Below, in pieces: positions 16,740 to 26,662 of a stretch of DNA of 39,152 nt (the first letter of the stretch is position 1; every line of letters begins with the position of its first letter). The notes beneath the pieces were generated by a model. It ran no database searches and was not told where the DNA came from. It saw only the letters and a program-made list of their open reading frames with translations. The stretch is taken from contig JAFGEZ010000006.1 of NCBI GenBank assembly GCA_016931295.1, positions 1 through 39,152 of the forward strand. Direction: 5' to 3'. Origin of the DNA: Candidatus Krumholzibacteriota bacterium. Its GTDB lineage: Bacteria; Krumholzibacteriota; Krumholzibacteriia; Krumholzibacteriales; Krumholzibacteriaceae. A program made the translations under genes and the position numbers.

Positions 16740-16800
16740 GAGCCACCTCCCTGTCGATGATGCGCGCCGCCGCGGGACCGGCCGGCCCCGACAGCGGACG

Positions 16801-16830
16801 ATTGTATTGAATACCCGCCGGCGAATGCAA
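16801..16830 (-). promoter_or_regulatory. Promoter upstream of the binding lipoprotein and amino-acid operon
   Basis: On the minus strand TTGCAT (16830-16825), an 18-base spacer and TACAAT (16806-16801) form a good sigma-70-like promoter. Transcription would start near 16795, leaving a leader of about 55 bases before the GTG at 16739. All genes from here to 7631 are on this strand with gaps of 52 bases or less, so this may drive the whole array. The same TTGCAT-N18-TACA pattern occurs at 31002. Confidence 0.55.
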
Positions 16831-16845
16831 CCGGGATATGCGCGG

Positions 16846-17736
16846 TCAGCCGAGCCGCCCGGCGCGACGCGCCGCGGCGAGGGCCAGGAGGGCGCTCGCC
16901 TCCTTGTCCTTGATCTCGAGCATCACGTCGATTTCGATCCCCTCGGTGGCCAGGAGGAAGCGCCGGAAGTCTCGCGGATCGACGGACTCCGCGTGGCGGC
17001 CGGGACGGGCGCCCGGTTGCTGCGACGAGTAATCGACGATCGGCGCCCCGTCGCGCCTCCGCCACGTCCGGCGCACGTCGAGGAGCGCGGACCGGAAACT
17101 CTCCCCGTTGTTGAGACAGCGGTGGTGCAGGACGTCGAGCACGACGGGCCGGCCGGTGAGGCGGTTGATCTCGATCACGTCGCGCAGGTTGTACAGCCGG
17201 TCGTCGTTCTCCACGACGAGCCGCCGAAGGATCGCCGCGGGCAGCGCCGAGCAGCGGGCGACGAACCGTTCGATCGCTCGCTCCCGGTCGCCGTAGACCC
17301 CGCCGACGTGGATCTGGATCTTGGCCGCGGGGCCGAGCTCCATCGCGTCGAGCAGGAGGACGTGGTATTCGAGTTCCCGGACGCTCCGCTCGACGATCCC
17401 GTCGTCTGGCGAGTTGATGACGACGAACTGGTCGGGATGCATCGAGAGCCTCATCCCGTGGCGCCTGGCGTACCGGCCGATCCGCCGCAGCCGTTCGCGG
17501 AAGAACCAGGCCCAGTCGACGGTGCAGACGGGGTGGGACGCGAAGGGCACGATGTCCGAGGAGATCCGGAAGAAGAAGAGTCCGCGTTCGCGGTTCCACC
17601 GGAGGATGTGCTCGAGGCAGTCGAGGTTGCGATCGACCGTTTCGACGAGACGCTCCCCGCTGTAGTTCGCCAGCCGGAAGGTCCCCCCCGATGTGCAGCC
17701 GATCCCCCTGTTGATACATGGATAGCCGATCCGCAT
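16846..17736 (-). CDS. uvsE: UV damage endonuclease UvsE/UVDE
   Basis: A 296-residue TIM-barrel, metal-dependent endonuclease that nicks DNA 5' of UV photoproducts and starts alternative excision repair. Conserved blocks appear in the family order: RIGYPCINR at the start, FRISSDIVPFASHP (~56-69), HPDQFVVINSP (~100-110), IHVGGVYGD (~142-150), VENDDRLY (~174-181), DVLHHRC (~199-205), DYSSQ ... GRHAESVD (~235-252) and DVMLEIKDKE (~269-278). The His, Glu and Asp metal ligands in these blocks are all retained, so the protein should be active. AAGGAG about 11 bases upstream and an extended -10 at 17787 suggest its own promoter. Length is normal for bacterial members. Confidence 0.93.
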   Translation of the reverse strand: MRIGYPCINRGIGCTSGGTFRLANYSGERLVETVDRNLDCLEHILRWNRERGLFFFRISSDIVPFASHPVCTVDWAWFFRERLRRIGRYARRHGMRLSMHPDQFVVINSPDDGIVERSVRELEYHVLLLDAMELGPAAKIQIHVGGVYGDRERAIERFVARCSALPAAILRRLVVENDDRLYNLRDVIEINRLTGRPVVLDVLHHRCLNNGESFRSALLDVRRTWRRRDGAPIVDYSSQQPGARPGRHAESVDPRDFRRFLLATEGIEIDVMLEIKDKEASALLALAAARRAGRLG

Positions 17737-17786
17737 CGTCCAGCGTCTCCTTCGGTCGCGGCGCGCTTTCCCCTGGGGCGACGTCC

Positions 17787-17795
17787 ATTATCGCA
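17787..17795 (-). promoter_or_regulatory. Possible extended -10 promoter of uvsE
   Basis: The minus strand reads TGCGATAAT, an extended -10 element (TGn followed by GATAAT), about 50 bases before the uvsE ATG. No good -35 box is seen, which is common for extended -10 promoters. It lies in the 141-base gap between the GAF gene and uvsE. Confidence 0.35.
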
Positions 17796-17877
17796 CGGCC
17801 CGGCTTCCGGGGGACAGGCTTTTCGGCGGGGATCCGCCCGGCGGGACGCCGCGTTCGCCGGCCCGGCCGCGGGGCGG

Positions 17878-18357
17878 TCAGTCCGCGCGGCCGAGGAGCG
17901 GCGCGGCGAGCGCACCGACCAGGCCGAGAAAGCGAAGGTCGCCGTCGGTGAAGGGGGACTCGTCGTGGGAATCGATGTCGATCTCGGCGAGAAGGGCGCC
18001 GCCCAGGAAGATCGGCACGACGATCTCCGAGCGGACCGACGGGCTGCAGCAGAGGTAGTTGTCTTCCCCCTGGACGTCCTGCACGATCATCGGCGTTCCG
18101 CTCTCGGCCACCTGGCCGCAGACGCCGCGGCCGTAGGGGATCGTGACGTGCTCGGTGGGATCGCCGACGTAGGGCCCGAGGCGCAGCTCGCGCCGCGGGG
18201 GATCGGCCACGTAGAAGCCCACCCAGTGGTAGTGGTCCACGCGGCGGCGGAGCAGGCGGCAGAGCGCGACGAGGCGTTCCTCCACGCTCTCCTTTCCCGC
18301 GAGGAGCCTGCGCGCCTCGTCGAGGATGTCGTCGAATCCCGCCTGCTCGTCCGTCAT
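17878..18357 (-). CDS. GAF-domain protein resembling free methionine-(R)-sulfoxide reductase
   Basis: A 159-residue single GAF domain. It has the fRMsr (MsrC) sequence plan: an HWVGFYV strand (~44-50), IPYGRGVCGQVAESG (~73-87) and a YLCCSPSVRSEIVVP stretch (~101-115). Aligning by spacing, C80 corresponds to E. coli Cys94 and C104 to the catalytic Cys118, but the position of Cys84 is His70, and an extra Cys103 sits next to the catalytic one. It could still reduce free methionine-(R)-sulfoxide with a changed resolving scheme, or be a ligand-binding GAF relative. It is flanked by a DNA-repair gene and a secreted TPR gene, neither of which fixes the function. A Cys118-type nucleophile supports a redox role. 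Confidence 0.72.
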   Translation of the reverse strand: MTDEQAGFDDILDEARRLLAGKESVEERLVALCRLLRRRVDHYHWVGFYVADPPRRELRLGPYVGDPTEHVTIPYGRGVCGQVAESGTPMIVQDVQGEDNYLCCSPSVRSEIVVPIFLGGALLAEIDIDSHDESPFTDGDLRFLGLVGALAAPLLGRAD

Positions 18358-18433
18358 CGTCTCCGCCTTCCGTAACGGGCGGCCGCCGCTGCGACCGCCC
18401 GTCCGATCGTTCCGTTCACGGCGATGTCGAGGG

Positions 18434-19138
18434 CTAGAGCCGCTCGTCGCCGGGGGCCATCTTCTCGATCAAGGCGCGCTCCTTCGCGGCGCGCTCGGTC
18501 ATGCCGTTCTTCTCGAGGAGATCGAGATAGAGGAAATGGACGTCGAGGTTGTCGACCTCTTCGTCGGGGTCCTCGATGTCCTTGCCGTAGTAGGTGAATC
18601 CCTTCTCCAGCGTCTCGAGTGCGCGCGCGAAGTCCCCCCTGTCGCGGAGGACGTCGGCGAGCATCACGTAGGCGTCGTAGTGGGTCTCCCGCGTCTCGAT
18701 GGCCTTCTCGAGCGCCATGACGGCATCGTCGAGCTGCCCGAGCCTCCAGTAGGCCTCGCCGAGGTGCCGCCACGGGCAGGACCACTTCGGGGTCTTCTCG
18801 TTGAGGATCTTGTAGATCTCTATCGCCTCGTCGTAGCGGCCCAGCTCGAGGAGGATGTTCGCGCAGCTGAACTTGCCCTTGTTCGGCAGGGAGTCGAGGT
18901 TCGCGGTGAGCATGTCGAGGTTGCGCTCCATCTCGAGCAGGTGCAGGTAGGCGAGGATGACGGTGGCGTTGTAATCGACCGTGTCGGCCCGCTGGGCCTC
19001 GTAATCCTCGAAGGCCTTGAGGAAGGTGTCGGTGTTGCGGTTCTTGAGATAGATCCGGTAGGTGCTCTCCTCCTCGGCGGCCACCGTGACGGCGGCGACG
19101 AGGACGAGGGCCATGGCAAGGACTATCAGGCGTTTCAT
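18434..19138 (-). CDS. Secreted TPR-repeat protein
   Basis: A 234-residue protein with a signal peptide (~1-20, cleavage near VAA-EEE) and about four tetratricopeptide repeats. The clearest are ~92-112 (NILLELGRYDEAIEIYKILN), ~125-150 (HLGEAYWRLGQLDDAVMALEKAIE) and ~157-182 (VMLADVLRDRGDFARALETLEKGF). It should act as a periplasmic or outer-membrane-associated binding scaffold. The ATG is supported by GAGGAG nine bases upstream, and a plausible promoter is at 19232-19260. It could be co-transcribed with the GAF gene that follows after 76 bases. No specific partner can be named. Confidence 0.75.
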   Translation of the reverse strand: MKRLIVLAMALVLVAAVTVAAEEESTYRIYLKNRNTDTFLKAFEDYEAQRADTVDYNATVILAYLHLLEMERNLDMLTANLDSLPNKGKFSCANILLELGRYDEAIEIYKILNEKTPKWSCPWRHLGEAYWRLGQLDDAVMALEKAIETRETHYDAYVMLADVLRDRGDFARALETLEKGFTYYGKDIEDPDEEVDNLDVHFLYLDLLEKNGMTERAAKERALIEKMAPGDERL

Positions 19139-19231
19139 CTCGGACTCCTCGCGATGATGAGGCCGGTCGTCCGTCCGGCGGCCGCCGGTGGCTTTCCCGG
19201 CCCGACGTCGTGAATATCGATACCTGACTGG

Positions 19232-19260
19232 AATGTACAGGAAATATGGCGCGGTTGCAA
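19232..19260 (-). promoter_or_regulatory. Promoter of the secreted TPR gene
   Basis: On the minus strand TTGCAA (19260-19255), a 17-base spacer and TACATT (19237-19232) form a sigma-70-like promoter about 95 bases before the TPR gene ATG. The boxes resemble those at 16801-16830 and 31002-31031. Confidence 0.45.
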
Positions 19261-19284
19261 TCCTTTCGCCCCGGGGTGTTTTCC

Positions 19285-20016
19285 CTATTTGTCTCCGGCC
19301 GCCGCGCGGTCGACGAACCACCGGGCCCCGGCGCGTGGGCGGACGAGGGCCGCCGGGCAACTCGCGTCGCCGTCGAGCGCCCGCCGCAGGGCGCGTCGTT
19401 TGTCCGCTCCCGCGACGAGAAACCACACGCGGCGCGCATTGTTGATCACGGGCAGGGTGAGCGTGATCCGTCGCGCCGGAAGCTCCCCGGCGGGGGCGCT
19501 GGCGGCGACGGCCCATCGGACGTTCTCGGCGACCGCTTCCCCGCCGGGAAAGAGCGAGGCGGTGTGGCCGTCCTTGCCGATGCCGAGAAGCACGAGGTCG
19601 AAGACGGGGAGGATCGTGTCCGCCCCCGCGGAAAAGAAGCGGCGCAGTTCCTTTTCGTAGGCCGCGGCCGCCTCCGCTGCGGTCGGCTTCCCGACGGGCA
19701 CCGGGTGGACGTTCGCCGCAGGCAGGGGCACGCGATCGATCAGCTCCACGCGGGCCGCCGCGTAATTGCTCTCGGCGTCGTCGGCGGGGACGTACCGTTC
19801 GTCGCTCCAGAAGAGATGAATCCGGTCCCATGGCAGGCGGTGCGCGTACCGGTCGGCGAGAAGACGAAGAAAGAACCGCGGCGTCTGGCCGCCGGAGAGG
19901 GCGACCGCGATCCGCGTCCGCTCCGCGGCGTCGCGCAGGATCTCTTCGGCGAACGCGTCCGCCGCCGCGCCGCCGAGCGACGCGGGATCGCGGCGTGTTC
20001 GGACGTCCCCGTTCAC
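19285..20016 (-). CDS. pgl: 6-phosphogluconolactonase
   Basis: A 243-residue cytoplasmic enzyme of the 6PGL/NagB fold that hydrolyses 6-phosphogluconolactone, the second step of the oxidative pentose-phosphate pathway. Marks are ALSGGQTPRFF (~39-49), HLFWSDERYVP (~67-77), the DLVLLGIGKDGHTASLFPG loop (~140-158) with the catalytic His151, and WFLVAGADKRRAL (~198-210). The open frame extends much further upstream, but family length and neighbours favour the GTG at 20014-20016, which overlaps the zwf stop as GTGA. It is the last gene of the tkt-gnd-zwf-pgl operon. Confidence 0.9.
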   Translation of the reverse strand: MNGDVRTRRDPASLGGAAADAFAEEILRDAAERTRIAVALSGGQTPRFFLRLLADRYAHRLPWDRIHLFWSDERYVPADDAESNYAAARVELIDRVPLPAANVHPVPVGKPTAAEAAAAYEKELRRFFSAGADTILPVFDLVLLGIGKDGHTASLFPGGEAVAENVRWAVAASAPAGELPARRITLTLPVINNARRVWFLVAGADKRRALRRALDGDASCPAALVRPRAGARWFVDRAAAGDK

Positions 20017-21470
20017 CGGACGATCCACCCCGCCCCCTCCCGCGCGGCGAGCGCGTCGGCCGCGGCCGGCCCCCACGACCCGGCCTCGTAGGAAAGAGGC
20101 GCCTCGCCGGCCGCGAGGATCCCGTCGCAGATCCGCCACGAGGCCTCCGCCTCCTCGGCGTGTATGAAGAGGGTCTGATCGCCCGTGACGATGTCCACGA
20201 GCAGCGTCTCGTAGGCGTCGGGAAACGCTCCGAAGGCCTCGCGGTAATCGAAGCCGAGATGCCGCGGATCGAGCCTGAACGGTTCGCCGGGCCGTTTCAC
20301 GTCGAAGGAGACGGTGAAGGACTCGTTCGGCTGGAGCGTGATGAAGAGGACGTTCGGGTGCGGGCGGCACCCGTCGAAGGGCAGGAAGAGACAGACGGGG
20401 GCGCGCCTGAAGACGATGGCGATCTGCGAGAGCTTCCGCGGCATCCGCTTGCCCGTCCGCACGAGGAAGGGCACGCCCTGCCACCGCCAGGTGTCGACGG
20501 CGAGTCGCATGGCGGCATAGGTCTCGACGGTCGAACCGGGATCGATCCCCGGCTCCTCCCGGTACGCGGGAAGGGCGAGGCCGTCGATCGAACCCGCGGC
20601 GTACTGTCCGAGAACGACGTGTTCCGGCGACGGAGGCATGATGGAGCGGAGCGCCTTGATCTTCTCGCGCCGGACGTCTTTTGCGTCGAACCGCGCCGGC
20701 ACGTCCATCGCCACGAGGGCGACGAGCTGCATGAGATGGCTCTGCGCCATGTCGCGCACCGCGCCGGCCGTCTCGTAGTACGCGCCGCGTCGCTCCACGC
20801 CGAGGGACTCGGCGACGGTGATCTCCACGCATGCCACGCGGTCGCGGTTCCAGAGGGATTCGAAGATCGCGTTCGCGAAGCGGAAGACGAGCAGGTTCTG
20901 CACGGTGTCCTTGCCGAGGTAGTGATCGATGCGGTAGACCTGCGACTCGTCGAAGTGCCTCCCGATCGTCTCGTTGAGCGTGCCGGCGGACGCGAGATCG
21001 CGTCCGAAGGGCTTCTCGACGACGAGGCGCGTCCAGCCCGGACCGCGCGCGAGACCGGCGGCACCGAGTTTCCCGACGACGTCGCGAACGGCGTCCGGGG
21101 GAAGCGCGAGATAGAAGACGCGGTTTCCCGGCAGTTCGCGTTCCTTCTCGATCGTCTCGATGCGCCTGGCGAGAGCGAGAAAATCGTCCGGGAGGCCGTC
21201 GAGGAGCGGCTGGTAGAAGAGACAGTCGTCGCACCACGCATCCGCCGCGTTGTCGTCGGGAAGCCCCGCAACGGCGAGATCGAGGCGGACCTTCTTCCTG
21301 AAACGGCCCTCGTCGATCGCCCGGCGGCCGGCGGCGAGAATGACGCATCGTCCGTGAAGCAGACCCTTCGCGTCGAGATGGTGGATCGCCGGCATCAGCT
21401 TCCGCGTGGCGAGATCCCCCGTTCCCCCGAGAACGACGAAGAGATGCCGATCGATCCGCGTATCGCTCAT
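20013..21470 (-). CDS. zwf: Glucose-6-phosphate 1-dehydrogenase
   Basis: A 485-residue dehydrogenase oxidising glucose-6-phosphate to 6-phosphogluconolactone with NADP (or NAD). The N-terminal Rossmann motif is LGGTGDLATRKLMPAI (~14-29), the EKPFG element is at 152-156 and the substrate and catalytic motif YRIDHYLGKD is at 179-188. The length is standard for bacterial Zwf. Translation is coupled on both sides: its ATG overlaps the gnd stop by four bases, and its stop overlaps the pgl GTG. The first glycine motif has GGTGD where most have GASGD, a conservative variant. Confidence 0.96.
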   Translation of the reverse strand: MSDTRIDRHLFVVLGGTGDLATRKLMPAIHHLDAKGLLHGRCVILAAGRRAIDEGRFRKKVRLDLAVAGLPDDNAADAWCDDCLFYQPLLDGLPDDFLALARRIETIEKERELPGNRVFYLALPPDAVRDVVGKLGAAGLARGPGWTRLVVEKPFGRDLASAGTLNETIGRHFDESQVYRIDHYLGKDTVQNLLVFRFANAIFESLWNRDRVACVEITVAESLGVERRGAYYETAGAVRDMAQSHLMQLVALVAMDVPARFDAKDVRREKIKALRSIMPPSPEHVVLGQYAAGSIDGLALPAYREEPGIDPGSTVETYAAMRLAVDTWRWQGVPFLVRTGKRMPRKLSQIAIVFRRAPVCLFLPFDGCRPHPNVLFITLQPNESFTVSFDVKRPGEPFRLDPRHLGFDYREAFGAFPDAYETLLVDIVTGDQTLFIHAEEAEASWRICDGILAAGEAPLSYEAGSWGPAAADALAAREGAGWIVR

Positions 21471-22381
21471 CGATCTCTCTCCGTCTTGATCGCGTGACCG
21501 CCGAACCGGCCGCGCATCGCGGCGAGGAGCCGGTCGGCGAAGGAATTCTCCTCGCGCGAGCGGAACCGCTCGTGCAGGGCGAGCGTGATGACCGGCGCCG
21601 GCACGCCGAGATCGATCGCCTCCCTGGCCGTCCAGCGGCCCTCGCCGGAGTCCGCCACCCAGGGGGCGATCCCGTCGAGGAGCGGGTTCTCATCGAGGGC
21701 CTCCTCGATGAGATCGAGGAGCCACGAGCGGATGACGCTGCCGTGCCGCCAGATCCGGGCGATCTCCGCGAGGTCGAGATCGAAGTTGGCGCGGTGCCGC
21801 AACAGGTCGAACCCCTCGGCATAGGCCTGCATGAGCCCGTACTCGATGCCGTTGTGCACCATCTTCACGAAGTGCCCCGCGCCGTGCGGACCGACGTATC
21901 CCCAGCCGCGGGCCGGAGCGGGCGCGAGCGCCTCGATGACCGGACGAAGCCGCGCGACGGTTTCCCGATCGCCGCCGATCATCATGCTGTATCCCTCGAT
22001 CAGCCCCCTGACGCCGCCGCTCGTGCCGACGTCGACGAGATGGAGGCCGTGGCGCCGCAGATCGTGTGCGCGCCGCATCGTATCCTTGTAGAAGGAATTC
22101 CCGCCGTCGACGACGACGTCCCCCTTCTCCAGCAGATCGACGAGTTCCTCGAGCAGGTCGTCGACGGGTTTGCCCGCCGGAACCATGAGCCAGACATGCC
22201 GGGGCGCATCGAGCTGCTCGACGAGCTGCGCCGCGCTCGCCGCGCCCGTGCCTCCGATCTCCTCGATCGCGGCCAGCGCGCGCGGGTTCCGCGCGTAGCC
22301 GACCACGGCGTGTCCCCGCGAGAGAAGGCGCCGCGCCATGTTGCCGCCCATGCGTCCGAGGCCGATCATGCCGATCTTCAT
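21467..22381 (-). CDS. gnd: 6-phosphogluconate dehydrogenase, short (decarboxylating) form
   Basis: A 304-residue enzyme of the short 6PGDH class (GntZ/YqeC-like, often NAD-preferring), converting 6-phosphogluconate to ribulose-5-phosphate and CO2. The Rossmann motif MIGLGRMGGNMARRL (~5-19) is followed by GYARNP. The catalytic region includes DVGTSGGVRGLIEGYSMMIGGD and GAGHFVKMVHNGIEYGLMQAYAEGF, with the Lys and Asn that act on the sugar phosphate. The C-terminal domain is the reduced one typical of ~300-residue members. It starts 94 bases after the transketolase stop and overlaps zwf by four bases. Cofactor preference cannot be settled from the motif alone. Confidence 0.94.
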   Translation of the reverse strand: MKIGMIGLGRMGGNMARRLLSRGHAVVGYARNPRALAAIEEIGGTGAASAAQLVEQLDAPRHVWLMVPAGKPVDDLLEELVDLLEKGDVVVDGGNSFYKDTMRRAHDLRRHGLHLVDVGTSGGVRGLIEGYSMMIGGDRETVARLRPVIEALAPAPARGWGYVGPHGAGHFVKMVHNGIEYGLMQAYAEGFDLLRHRANFDLDLAEIARIWRHGSVIRSWLLDLIEEALDENPLLDGIAPWVADSGEGRWTAREAIDLGVPAPVITLALHERFRSREENSFADRLLAAMRGRFGGHAIKTERDR

Positions 22382-22475
22382 CGATCATTCCTCCGGTGTT
22401 CGTGTCCCGGGCCGTTCGGCGGATCCGCGCCGCCGCCCCGGCCCCCGATGCGTTCGATCCGGGCGAGTTGCCGTC

Positions 22476-24458
<1,983 letters not shown>

Positions 24459-24464
24459 GGCGCA

Positions 24465-24469
24465 CCTCC
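24465..24469 (-). promoter_or_regulatory. Ribosome binding site deciding the tkt start
   Basis: GGAGG on the minus strand, spaced six bases from an in-frame ATC codon that matches the family N-terminus. No ATG, GTG or TTG lies within a usable distance downstream, so either ATC is used or the start is a sequence variant. Confidence 0.5.
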
Positions 24470-24549
24470 GATCCGCGCGTCCGGCGGAAATCTCCCGCCC
24501 GCCGCCCGCACGCGCGCCCGTCACGTTCTCTGTCGATGATGACTGTCGT

Positions 24550-24578
24550 ACTGTGGCGTAATCGTGCCGGCGTGTCAA
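24550..24578 (-). promoter_or_regulatory. Possible promoter of the tkt-gnd-zwf-pgl operon
   Basis: A perfect -35 box TTGACA (24578-24573) is followed after 17 bases by CACAGT (24555-24550), a half-matching -10. Transcription starting near 24545 would exclude the TTG at 24578 as a start codon, which agrees with a start at 24458. Confidence 0.35.
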
Positions 24579-24585
24579 TCATTCG

Positions 24586-25293
24586 TCATCGCGCGCGCCC
24601 GTTCCACCTGCCGACGACCTCCTCGAAGCAATCGCCGGTCGCCGCGATCCGGCCCTCCTCGAGCAGAACGAAACGGTCGCAGGCCGACCGGGCGAATTCG
24701 ATGTCGTGCGTGGCGACGAGCATCGCGGCCGGCAGGGTGGCGAGGTGGGCGGCCAGCTCGCGCCGTCCGGGCGGATCGAGCCCGGCCGAGGGCTCGTCGA
24801 GCAGGAGGATCGCCGGCTCGGCGACGAGCGCGCCGGCGAGCGCCACGCGGAGCCGCTGCCCGTGGGAGAGCTCCCCCGGGGGACGATCCTCGATCCCCGG
24901 CGCCCCCATCGCGGCGAGCGCCGCCCTGCCGCGTTCCCGCGCCTCGGCGGGAGAGGCGCCCCGGCTGCGCAACGAGAAGGCGACGTCGTCGATCACGCGG
25001 GGGAAGAGGATCTGGTCCTCGGGCACCGCGAAGAGGAAGCCGATCTTCCGCCTCGCCTCCTCGACGCTCTCCTCGTCGAGCGCGCGGCCGTCGATCTCGA
25101 TGCGCCCGGTGAAGGGAACGAGCCCGGCCGCGGCGTACAGGAGCGTCGTCTTTCCCGAGCCGTTCAGGCCGAGGAGCGCGACCCGCTCGCCGTGCTCGAC
25201 GACGAGATCGATCCCCGCCAGCGCGGGAAGACGGCCGCGCCCGTAGGAGACGGCGACCCGCTCGAAGATCACGATCGGCGACCGGCAGCTCAT
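24586..25293 (-). CDS. ecfA: Energy-coupling-factor transporter ATPase (EcfA/CbiO type)
   Basis: A 235-residue ABC ATPase that powers a group of vitamin or metal ECF importers. Walker A is GLNGSGKTT (~42-50), the Q-loop lies in AVPEDQILFPRV (~89-100), the signature is LSHGQRLRVALAGAL (~142-156), Walker B is ILLLDEPSAGLD (~162-173) and the switch His is in VATHD. The signature has LSHGQ where LSGGQ is common, a variant that occurs in EcfA proteins. Its ATG overlaps the ecfT stop (ATGA). Only one ATPase is present, so a homodimer is expected rather than EcfA1/EcfA2. Confidence 0.9.
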   Translation of the reverse strand: MSCRSPIVIFERVAVSYGRGRLPALAGIDLVVEHGERVALLGLNGSGKTTLLYAAAGLVPFTGRIEIDGRALDEESVEEARRKIGFLFAVPEDQILFPRVIDDVAFSLRSRGASPAEARERGRAALAAMGAPGIEDRPPGELSHGQRLRVALAGALVAEPAILLLDEPSAGLDPPGRRELAAHLATLPAAMLVATHDIEFARSACDRFVLLEEGRIAATGDCFEEVVGRWNGRAR

Positions 25294-26054
25294 TTGATCA
25301 CCCCCGCCCGCACCGCGACGGCCAGGCCGAGCCAGAGCAGCGAGCCCAGGATGGCGACCGCGTCCCACGCCCCGGCAGGGGCGGCGCCGGAGACCGTCGC
25401 CACCGCGTAGCCGCGGACGTCCATCGCCGCGGCGACCCGTTCCGTCTTGTCGGCGATCCGCGGCAGCCACACCGCGGGAAAGGCCCTTGCGACGGCGAAG
25501 GCGGCACGCCTGTCGGAACGGCCGCCGCGGACGCCCATCGCCCGCACGATGCGGCCCGACTCCGCGCCGAGAAGCCCCGCCTGGTGGACGATCTGGACGA
25601 GGAGGGCGGCCACGAAGCGCGGAATGGGGAGCCCCAGGAGACCGTCGTGCAGTTCGGCTGGTCCGAGAGAGGCGAGGGTCGCCGCCGCGACGAGCATGCT
25701 CGCCGTCCCGCGCGCGAGGATGCCCCAGGGCGCGCGGAGCGCCTCGACCGTCAACCGGTCCGTGAACCGTCCCCCCGCCGGCTCGAACGTCCACGGACCG
25801 AGCAGGAAGAGGGGCCCGAACATCGCGAGGGCGAGCAAGAGGAACCGGCCGGCGATCCGCGCCGGGGGACGCGCGAAAAGCAGCCAGCCCCCGGCCGAGA
25901 GGCAGATCGCGGCGAGCCCCGCCGGCTCATGGGGAGACGAGACGATGCACGCGGCGAAGACGGCGGCGCCGGCGACGAGCCTCACCCGCGGCGCGAGTCC
26001 GCGGAGCAATCCCCGGCCGCTCCCCGGAACGTCGACGAGGTGGACGGGCGTCAC
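25290..26054 (-). CDS. ecfT: ECF transporter transmembrane subunit EcfT
   Basis: A 254-residue membrane protein that links the ATPase to the substrate-binding S component. Hydrophobic segments lie at ~25-38, ~45-60, ~69-87, ~115-130 and ~228-250. The two ARG-type coupling motifs are MGVRGGR (~173-179) and MDVRGYA (~211-217), which insert into the ATPase grooves. The start is a GTG overlapping the methyltransferase stop as GTGA; a longer open frame upstream is an antisense-type artefact of GC-rich sequence. The length is typical for EcfT. Confidence 0.86.
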   Translation of the reverse strand: MTPVHLVDVPGSGRGLLRGLAPRVRLVAGAAVFAACIVSSPHEPAGLAAICLSAGGWLLFARPPARIAGRFLLLALAMFGPLFLLGPWTFEPAGGRFTDRLTVEALRAPWGILARGTASMLVAAATLASLGPAELHDGLLGLPIPRFVAALLVQIVHQAGLLGAESGRIVRAMGVRGGRSDRRAAFAVARAFPAVWLPRIADKTERVAAAMDVRGYAVATVSGAAPAGAWDAVAILGSLLWLGLAVAVRAGVIK

Positions 26055-26662
26055 GACCGCTCCGTTCGACGCGCCGAGACGAGGTACCGCTCGGCGTCGA
26101 TCGCCTCCGTCACGGTGAACCCCGCCCTCTCGACGACCGCGGCCAGCTCGTTCGCGGGGGGCAGCAGGTCGGCGCCCACCGGGCCGCCCGCCTCGACGTG
26201 GATCCCGTTGATCGTCTCGCGCGAGGAGGTGTGCCAGACATGCAGCATCCCTCCCGGCCGGAGGACGCGGGCGAGCTCCCGCGCCGCCGCGAGGTGATCG
26301 GTGAAATGCGGCCAGGTGGAATAGCAGACGATCCGGTCGACGGACCCGCCGGCGAGCGGCAGCCCCGCGGCGTCGGCGACGAGGAAAGACGCCCGCCCGT
26401 CCCGCACCTTCTCCGCGGCGAGGGCGATCATCCGCGGAGAGAAATCCACCGCGACGACGCGCCCGGCGTCTCCGAGGAGGGCGAGGATGGCGGCGGTGAG
26501 ATTCCCCGTGCCGCATCCGAGATCGACGGCCCGCTCCCCCGCCTCGACCCCGAAGCCGCGGAGCCCTTCCCGCAGCGTGAAGCCGGGGGAATCGAGATCG
26601 TCCCACCCGTCCCATCGATCGGCGATCCCGTCGAAGTATGCCCGCCGCGGATCGATCGTCAT
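26051..26662 (-). CDS. Class I SAM-dependent methyltransferase
   Basis: A 203-residue methyltransferase of the Methyltransf_11 type. Motif I is AVDLGCGTGNLT (~45-56), an acidic residue in VVAVDFSPRM (~69-78) binds the SAM ribose, and post-motif I and II regions follow (FLVADAAGLPL, ARVLRPGGMLHVWHTSS). It sits between the ECF S component and EcfT with 4-base overlaps on both sides, so it is made with the transporter and probably modifies the imported compound or a precursor of it. The substrate is not readable from the sequence. Confidence 0.88.
   Translation of the reverse strand: MTIDPRRAYFDGIADRWDGWDDLDSPGFTLREGLRGFGVEAGERAVDLGCGTGNLTAAILALLGDAGRVVAVDFSPRMIALAAEKVRDGRASFLVADAAGLPLAGGSVDRIVCYSTWPHFTDHLAAARELARVLRPGGMLHVWHTSSRETINGIHVEAGGPVGADLLPPANELAAVVERAGFTVTEAIDAERYLVSARRTERS

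Noticed and set aside
19285-21822. An 845-codon open frame covering pgl and most of zwf.
   Set aside because: Only the last 243 codons resemble 6-phosphogluconolactonase; the upstream part is a shifted frame of zwf and gnd.
24524-24578. Extended N-terminus of transketolase starting at TTG or GTG.
   Set aside because: The extension has no family match and overlaps a -35-like TTGACA; the strong ribosome binding site is further downstream.
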